From an uncultured Erysipelotrichaceae bacterium (lineage in GTDB: Bacteria; Bacillota_I; Bacilli_A; Erysipelotrichales; Erysipelotrichaceae): a stretch of DNA of 7,713 nt. A program made the translations under genes and the position numbers. The stretch is taken from contig CALEMD010000356.1 of the NCBI GenBank assembly GCA_937902945.1, positions 1 to 7,713 of the forward strand, read 5' to 3'. The notes under the pieces were generated by a model. That model had not been told where the DNA came from. It saw only the letters and a list, made by a program, of their open reading frames with translations, and made no database searches. Position 1 is the first letter of the stretch. Each line of letters starts with the position of its first letter. Of this stretch, positions 3,822 to 7,713 are shown piece by piece.

Positions 3822-5855
3822 GAACAGCGCGGCCGCTAAGAAGATGGAGACAGCACTCATCAGCAGATTGACCAATGACCATGTTTTTGCATTGGAAGTG
3901 CCATAATCAGGTCTGCTTACAGCAGCATCACGCTGTGCTTCTATATCTGAAGATACTGCATATGGCTGGTTGATAATCAGCTGCGTATTCTGTTCTGCTT
4001 CTTTTTCTGCGACTTTATCTGTATTCGTATTCCGATTCACATAAGCATTTGGCAATGCATTGTCTACAACTGCCTCCGGCACATATTCAGTTACCGTTTC
4101 CGCAGCTGGCTGCACCACAGGTTCTGTCACTTCTGCCGGTTTCTGTTCAGGTACTGTGTCAACAGCTGGCTGCTCAGGAACAGCAGGTGTTTCCGGTTCA
4201 ACTGGAACCACTGGTTCTTCCGGTTCTGTTGGCTTTGGTTTCAATATTTCTTCAAATGAATCTGCTTCAATTACCGCATTGGTTGCCTTTTTATCACCTT
4301 CGTAATTCTCGCCAACCGTGCAGTATCCGTTCTTCAGAACACCTGTAGAAACATCATACTTGGAACATGTGTACTGCCCGTAATCTGCATACTTCAATTC
4401 TGTATAGAAGATGCTGTATGTATTGTCGGCATTGCGGATAATCTTCCATCCGAATTCAGCATCCGTACCGAATAAGCTGTTTGTAATCGGCTGCCCATGG
4501 TAGATTCCATTGGAATCCAACGAATAGTCTTTATTATAGCGATTGCTGTCTGTGAAGTATTTATAACCTGCAGATTCAGGATCACTCAGTGAGTTATACA
4601 GTTTTGCAATGACCTTCATTGCTTCTGCATCTTTCAATTCCTGTTCGGTTGCATCCGCAGCCGGTTCTGTTACACTGATCAGCTGATCACTGCCAACAAG
4701 TCCCTTATCCGGAACTGTTGGCTTTTCCGGTTCTGTTACCGGCGGCACATAGAGAGATGTATCAATCTTATCTTCTGCTGTAAGCGTTCCGGAATATGTA
4801 CCGGTTTCTGATGCTGCGGCTGCTGAATCATATACTGAACAATGCGTCAGTCCTGTTTCAGCATCTGTGGCAACAACATAAATTTTATAGGTATTATCGG
4901 CATTGCGAATCATCTTCCAGATCACATCTGTTGTCCCAAATAATGCCTGGGTAATCTTTTTCCCAAAGTTCGTTCCGTTTGAATCCAGTTCTGCAGTCTT
5001 GTCATAGCGTTTAGATGTAGTGAAATATTCATAGCCCTTTGATTTTGGATCACTCAATGAATTGAATAGTTTCTTGATTGTCTGTGCAGATGCGTCATCT
5101 GTATCTTCAATGACCAGTTTTTCGTCCTCCGCAACCAGCACCTTTTCACTAGCTGGTGCCGCAAGTGCGAGCATCATCGGTGTTTCTGTCTCAGCCTGTG
5201 TTTCCGCAGCTGGCTCTTCAGTTTTTACAGCAGTTTTCCTGATCTGCAGAGTATTTGTTTCAGCATCAAAGACAAATTCCCATTGTTCTGTTTCACTCTG
5301 ACTCAGCTCTACAGATGTATACTTGCCTGCTTCTGCTGTAATTGTCTGTATGACATTCCCGTTCTCATCAGCAACCTGCACATTCACGGATGACGGAACA
5401 TCTGCTGAATACAGCACCCCTGCATCCGTAACAACCTGCAGTCCCTTCTGTCCTTCCGGCACAGTATCCTCTGCAGTCACCTGATAGACAGGAGCTGCCG
5501 GTTCAGCAGGCTCTTCTTTTGTTTCTTCTGTCACTGTACCTGTTTCAGCTGACACTGTGCCATCCGTATTTCCTGTTTTTCCGTTTCCATCTGCATTCTG
5601 TTCCTGCTCAGGATCAGCTGCTGCTGGATCACTTAAAACATCAGACGGTACTTCAGTGTCTGTTTCGTCTGTTCCTTCATTATCAGCGGTTTGCTCTGTA
5701 TCAGATGTCTCTTCTGCTGTATCCTTTTTCACGCTTAGTTCTGTATCCGATACTTCTGCGTATACTGAACCAACACTTGCCAATGCTAAGATGACAGCAA
5801 ATGAGGCTGAAAAGAACCTTGCCAGCGGATTGCTGACCTTTTTCTTCTTGTTCAT
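3795..5855 (-). CDS. Secreted Pro/Glu-rich surface protein with two ~85-aa repeats
   Basis: A 686-residue predicted surface protein of unknown function. The ATG at 5855 follows GGGAGG with 8-base spacing and begins a classic signal peptide (MNKKKK, hydrophobic core, VYA cleavage near residue 33); an in-frame ATG 16 codons upstream lacks these. The order is: an acidic low-complexity Glu/Asp/Thr region (34-120); a small beta-rich stretch (123-208); repeat unit 1 (259-343); a Pro/Glu linker; repeat unit 2 (415-501); a Pro-Glu-Val-rich stalk (539-585); then a hydrophobic helix (659-677), after which the frame ends quickly at KKTVPMHL. No LPXTG motif is present. The helix and the downstream frame suggest a multi-helix anchor cut by a frameshift at A7. 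The gene has its own terminator before it and separates nusG from rplK, which are normally neighbours. I do not recognise the repeated domain. Confidence 0.85.
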   Translation of the reverse strand: MNKKKKVSNPLARFFSASFAVILALASVGSVYAEVSDTELSVKKDTAEETSDTEQTADNEGTDETDTEVPSDVLSDPAAADPEQEQNADGNGKTGNTDGTVSAETGTVTEETKEEPAEPAAPVYQVTAEDTVPEGQKGLQVVTDAGVLYSADVPSSVNVQVADENGNVIQTITAEAGKYTSVELSQSETEQWEFVFDAETNTLQIRKTAVKTEEPAAETQAETETPMMLALAAPASEKVLVAEDEKLVIEDTDDASAQTIKKLFNSLSDPKSKGYEYFTTSKRYDKTAELDSNGTNFGKKITQALFGTTDVIWKMIRNADNTYKIYVVATDAETGLTHCSVYDSAAAASETGTYSGTLTAEDKIDTSLYVPPVTEPEKPTVPDKGLVGSDQLISVTEPAADATEQELKDAEAMKVIAKLYNSLSDPESAGYKYFTDSNRYNKDYSLDSNGIYHGQPITNSLFGTDAEFGWKIIRNADNTYSIFYTELKYADYGQYTCSKYDVSTGVLKNGYCTVGENYEGDKKATNAVIEADSFEEILKPKPTEPEEPVVPVEPETPAVPEQPAVDTVPEQKPAEVTEPVVQPAAETVTEYVPEAVVDNALPNAYVNRNTNTDKVAEKEAEQNTQLIINQPYAVSSDIEAQRDAAVSRPDYGTSNAKTWSLVNLLMSAVSIFLAAALFKKTVPMHL
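4353..4613 (-). repeat. Second copy of the ~85-aa domain in the surface protein
   Basis: Residues 415-501. It shares with the first copy the pattern L-x-NSLSDP-x-S-x-GY-x-YFT, RY, LDSNG, IT-x-x-LFGT, WK-x-IRNADNTY-x-I and CS-x-YD. The copies are clearly homologous but diverged, so this is an old internal duplication rather than a recent unstable repeat. Confidence 0.85.
4827..5081 (-). repeat. First copy of the ~85-aa domain in the surface protein
   Basis: Residues 259-343. It aligns with 415-501 over its whole length with only two short gaps. The conserved Cys near the end (339 here, 497 in the other copy), the LDSNG turn and the WK-x-IRNADNTY strand are the best markers of the domain. Confidence 0.85.
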
Positions 5856-5891
5856 ACAAAAATCCTCCCACAGATCCCTGTTTGCAGGCTC

Positions 5892-5920
5892 AATATAGCA
5901 CACTTAAGTAAATTAGCATG
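5892..5920 (-). promoter_or_regulatory. Extended -10 promoter candidate of the 686-aa surface gene
   Basis: TATATT (5892-5897) is directly preceded by TGTGC on the minus strand, an extended -10 element. The -35 region is poor. It lies after the nusG terminator and about 37 bases before the start codon, so a separate promoter is expected here. It shares TGTGC with the rpmG promoter. Confidence 0.45.
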
Positions 5921-5964
5921 ATTATTTTTGAACTATTATTTCGAATTGATAACTGATTTGTACA

Positions 5965-5999
5965 AAAAAGGGAATCAGTTAAGCACTAATTCCCTTTTT
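5965..5999 (-). terminator. Strong terminator after nusG
   Basis: An A5-GGG-AAT / ATT-CCC-T5 stem, extended by AGT/ACT after one mismatch, closes a 5-base loop and runs into a T6 tract on the minus strand. It starts five bases after the nusG stop and separates nusG from the surface-protein gene. By symmetry it could also work on the plus strand. Confidence 0.9.
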
Positions 6000-6003
6000 A
6001 CAT

Positions 6004-6579
6004 TCAGTCTTTTACTTTCTGCAGATCGTTATAATTGATATCCGTTGGTGTTTCTCTTCCAAACAATACCGTCAGAATATTTGCTACCTGGCTCTGATCG
6101 TTCATGCTGGAAACTTTGCCTTCCATGCCGCTGAACGGACCTGATAGAATGCGAACCTGATCTCCAACCGCAAAATCTACAACAATCTTCTTATCGCTCT
6201 GTCCCATACGTCTGAGAATAGATTCTATCTCATCCGGAGATACTGGGAACGGCTTAGCACCGCCGCCTGAAGATCCGATAAATCCTGTAACACCCGGAGT
6301 ATTTCTTACAACATACCAGGCATCATCTGTCATGATCATCTCAACAAATACATATCCTGGAAACAGGTTATGCATCTTTTCAATCTGCTTGCCGTTCTTG
6401 ATTTCAATTTCCGGTTCTTCTGCAACCACAATTCTAAATAAGCAGTCCTGAATTCCCATTGAATCAACACGTTTCTGAAGATTGTCTTTTACTCTGTTTT
6501 CATGACCTGCATATGTATTGACTACATACCAGCGCTTCTCATGTTCATCATTAATGATCGGTTTTGTCTGTTCTGTCAT
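6004..6579 (-). CDS. nusG: Transcription termination/antitermination factor NusG
   Basis: NusG binds the RNA polymerase clamp, modulates pausing and couples transcription to Rho or to the ribosome. The 191-residue product is close to the usual length. The N-terminal NGN domain (about 14-125) has WYVVNTYAGHE near its start and the strongly conserved LFPGYVFVEM and RNTPGVTGFIG. The C-terminal KOW domain (about 135-190) has VGDQVRILSGPFSGMEGKV. The ATG at 6579 is 3 bases after the secE stop, with AGGAG (6588-6592) inside secE, so the two are translationally linked. Unlike most bacteria, a terminator and a surface gene follow instead of rplK. Confidence 0.97.
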   Translation of the reverse strand: MTEQTKPIINDEHEKRWYVVNTYAGHENRVKDNLQKRVDSMGIQDCLFRIVVAEEPEIEIKNGKQIEKMHNLFPGYVFVEMIMTDDAWYVVRNTPGVTGFIGSSGGGAKPFPVSPDEIESILRRMGQSDKKIVVDFAVGDQVRILSGPFSGMEGKVSSMNDQSQVANILTVLFGRETPTDINYNDLQKVKD

Positions 6580-6582
6580 GAC

Positions 6583-6768
6583 TTACGCTCCTATCCCGAG
6601 CCAGCGTAAAATGAACGTGACTACGAACTCACACAGTACAAAATACAATGCAAAGAATACTGTGAATATCAATACTTCGCCTGTACTTTTTCCTGTATCC
6701 TTAATCTTTGGCCAGCGTACACGCTTTGCTTCTTTTTGTATTCCGCTGATACTGAACCACTTATCCAT
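6583..6768 (-). CDS. secE: Preprotein translocase subunit SecE
   Basis: The small clamp-like subunit of the SecYEG channel in the cytoplasmic membrane. The 61-residue product is the short single-helix form typical of Gram-positive bacteria. The amphipathic N-terminal part carries the family pattern KEAKRVRWPK (12-21), followed by one membrane helix (about 33-56). The ATG at 6768 is preceded by AGGAGG (6777-6782). That site overlaps the rpmG stop codon, so translation of the two genes is tightly coupled. Confidence 0.95.
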   Translation of the reverse strand: MDKWFSISGIQKEAKRVRWPKIKDTGKSTGEVLIFTVFFALYFVLCEFVVTFILRWLGIGA

Positions 6769-6780
6769 ATATGATTCCTC

Positions 6781-6936
6781 CTACTTTGTTTCTTTATGCA
6801 GGGTTACTTTCCCGCATTTTGGACAATACTTTTTTAATTCCAGCCGTCTGTTCTTGGCCGCTGCGCTGCGTGACATGGTATAGTTCCTCGACAGACACTC
6901 TGTGCAGGCAAGGGTTGCTTTATCATCTTTCGCCAT
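6781..6936 (-). CDS. rpmG: 50S ribosomal protein L33, zinc-binding form
   Basis: A 51-residue L33 of the 50S subunit. It has both Cys pairs of the zinc-binding (C+) type: CTEC (11-14) and CPKC (38-41), with the conserved KKYCPKCGK-x-T-x-HKE end. The ATG at 6936 has AAGGAG (6945-6950) 8 bases upstream. It is the first gene of the rpmG-secE-nusG transcript, a common order in Firmicutes. Zinc-binding L33 is often paired elsewhere in the genome with a zinc-independent copy used under zinc limitation; no such copy is visible here. Confidence 0.95.
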   Translation of the reverse strand: MAKDDKATLACTECLSRNYTMSRSAAAKNRRLELKKYCPKCGKVTLHKETK

Positions 6937-6962
6937 AATGAAAACTCCTTAATTGCCTTAAC

Positions 6963-6992
6963 ACTTTAGCACAACTGCTGTCACAGCGTCAA
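6963..6992 (-). promoter_or_regulatory. Promoter of rpmG-secE-nusG
   Basis: TTGACG (6987-6992), an 18-base spacer ending in TGTGC (extended -10), and TAAAGT (6963-6968) lie on the minus strand. The start of transcription would be near 6956, about 20 bases before the rpmG ATG, just leaving room for its ribosome-binding site. The -35 hexamer is identical to that of the rplKA promoter. Confidence 0.65.
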
Positions 6993-7033
6993 TAAAATGA
7001 GATATACCGATGCCTTATGCAGCAGTATCGGCA
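6991..7033 (-). terminator. Possible terminator of the CmpB-like gene
   Basis: On the minus strand TGCCGAT (7027-7033) pairs with ATCGGTA (7005-7011), 7 bp with one G-T pair, around a 15-base loop that includes the stop codon. ATTTTATT follows after a few bases. The long loop and broken T-run make it weak, but it sits exactly between the gene end and the next promoter. Confidence 0.4.
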
Positions 7034-7713
7034 CTCACTGTCTTTTCATCTCCAAAAGACATATTTGCATATATTGTTTCCATCCGCTGATCAGTAAATC
7101 TAGTATCAAGAAACTGCTCAAACGAATTCGATGCATCTATTCCATTTCTTCTATCTGTCCAGCGTTTTACTGCCACAATGGAAACAGCAGAATCAAACGC
7201 AAGAAATACTACCATACAGACAGTGACAATCTTGCCAATTCTATTGGGTATCTTAAGAAATGATTTTGCAACTCTAGGATATATGCTCTTGATCCAAATA
7301 ATTCCAAGAAATCCCCAGAAGATCGAATACAGAAGGCATATTCTGCCTTGCAGGTTATATGGCATATTGCTGTAGTCCCACGATACCGAGCCAATCAGCA
7401 TTTCCTGAAAGAATGAGCAGAAGTATTCAAGCACACTGCCCACAATGAATCCGCCAATAAAACTGAAGATATGGCTGCGGTTGCGGTACTTATACAGTGT
7501 AATGGACATGAACACAGCTCCAACGCCATACAGAAGATTGAAAGGTCCGTACACCAGTCCCTGTCTGCTCTCAATATACCCATTGGTAATCAGGCACCAC
7601 AGTGTTTCTAAGACCACTCCGACAAAAGATCCTACAGTCAGAAGCAGCGCAATTTTATAGAAATTCATTCCTTTTGCAAAGGAATTAATCTGCTGTTCCT
7701 CATAATCAACGAC
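7015..7713 (-). CDS. Multi-pass membrane protein, putative ABC transporter type IV (CmpB-like), 5' end outside the window
   Basis: A polytopic membrane protein. The family pattern is clear: VGVVLETLWCLITNGY, then SRQGLVYGPFNLLYG, GSVLEYFCSFFQEML, WDYSNMPYNLQGRICLLYSIFWG and IKSIYP match the domain annotated as 'putative ABC-transporter type IV' (CmpB-type). Its transport role is not established. About five to six hydrophobic segments fill the first 185 visible residues; the last ~45 are hydrophilic. The first ATG in the window (7668) is probably not the true start: the frame stays open through the 15 codons to the window edge (VVDYEEQQINSFAKG), and no ribosome-binding site is properly spaced before that ATG. 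At least 232 residues are visible. It appears transcriptionally separate from rpmG. Confidence 0.8.
   Translation of the reverse strand, partial: VVDYEEQQINSFAKGMNFYKIALLLTVGSFVGVVLETLWCLITNGYIESRQGLVYGPFNLLYGVGAVFMSITLYKYRNRSHIFSFIGGFIVGSVLEYFCSFFQEMLIGSVSWDYSNMPYNLQGRICLLYSIFWGFLGIIWIKSIYPRVAKSFLKIPNRIGKIVTVCMVVFLAFDSAVSIVAVKRWTDRRNGIDASNSFEQFLDTRFTDQRMETIYANMSFGDEKTVSADTAA

Noticed and set aside
3622..3882. Independent 86-aa membrane protein gene
   Set aside because: Its first ~20 codons overlap the end of the surface gene and read as an out-of-frame shadow, with no ribosome-binding site; the A7 frameshift explains it better.
4060..4305. Long plus-strand open frames opposite the 686-aa surface gene (also 4049-4348, 5062-5301, 5519-5794, 5557-5898)
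   Set aside because: They are low-complexity Ser/Thr/Gly or Leu/Pro readings produced by the repetitive Glu/Pro/Ala codons of the minus-strand gene and have no ribosome-binding site.
5856..5903. Upstream ATG giving a 702-aa form of the surface protein
   Set aside because: The added 16 residues are not signal-peptide-like and cover the strong GGGAGG ribosome-binding site of the ATG at 5855.
7209..7583. Additional frames inside the CmpB-like gene on both strands
   Set aside because: They overlap a clearly recognisable membrane protein and show no family signature of their own.
1..7713. CRISPR arrays, tRNA or rRNA genes, transposases, integrases
   Set aside because: No regularly spaced repeats, cloverleaf sequences or recombinase motifs were found on either strand; the direct repeats at rplA are only two copies.

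Overview
All convincing genes in this window lie on the minus strand, so transcription runs from the right end towards the left. The core is the rpmG-secE-nusG / rplK-rplA block of a low-to-mid-GC Firmicute. The style of L11 and of the zinc-type L33, the IPNTS-type sorting motif and the Shine-Dalgarno sequences suggest the Erysipelotrichia. That assignment comes from reading the proteins and is tentative.

Layout from right to left. At the right edge is a partial multi-membrane protein of the 'putative ABC transporter type IV / CmpB' kind (7015-7713). A TTGACG promoter then drives rpmG, secE and nusG (6936-6004), which end at a strong terminator (5965-5999). Next comes a gene that does not belong to the usual cluster. 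It encodes a 686-residue secreted, Pro/Glu-rich surface protein with two copies of an ~85-residue unit (3795-5855). Its C-terminal membrane module appears to be split by a frameshift in an A7 tract. A 30-codon signal-peptide-like ORF and a GNRA-capped terminator follow. A second TTGACG promoter, with a candidate L1-binding leader hairpin, then drives rplK-rplA.

rplA (L1) is frameshifted near 2303-2315; the rest of the conserved C-terminus is intact in another frame and ends at 2142. Directly after the rplA terminator lies a TQXA thioester-domain / isopeptide-domain surface protein (404-2023). It stops at its sortase-like motif inside a perfect 14-bp palindrome and has no membrane anchor.

The main structural discovery is that this thioester gene lies between two diverged ~105-bp direct copies of the 3' end of rplA plus its terminator (2095-2201 and 234-336). 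This looks like an insertion or duplication that used the rplA 3' end as target. The far copy is a decaying remnant. To its left are only a terminator-like hairpin and a short Cys-containing ORF fragment.

Overall, one of the most conserved operons in bacteria is interrupted on both sides of rplKA by cell-surface adhesin-like genes. Three of the genes (rplA, the 686-aa protein and the thioester protein) look broken or switchable. Sequencing error must be excluded for the two frameshifts; it cannot explain the direct repeats.
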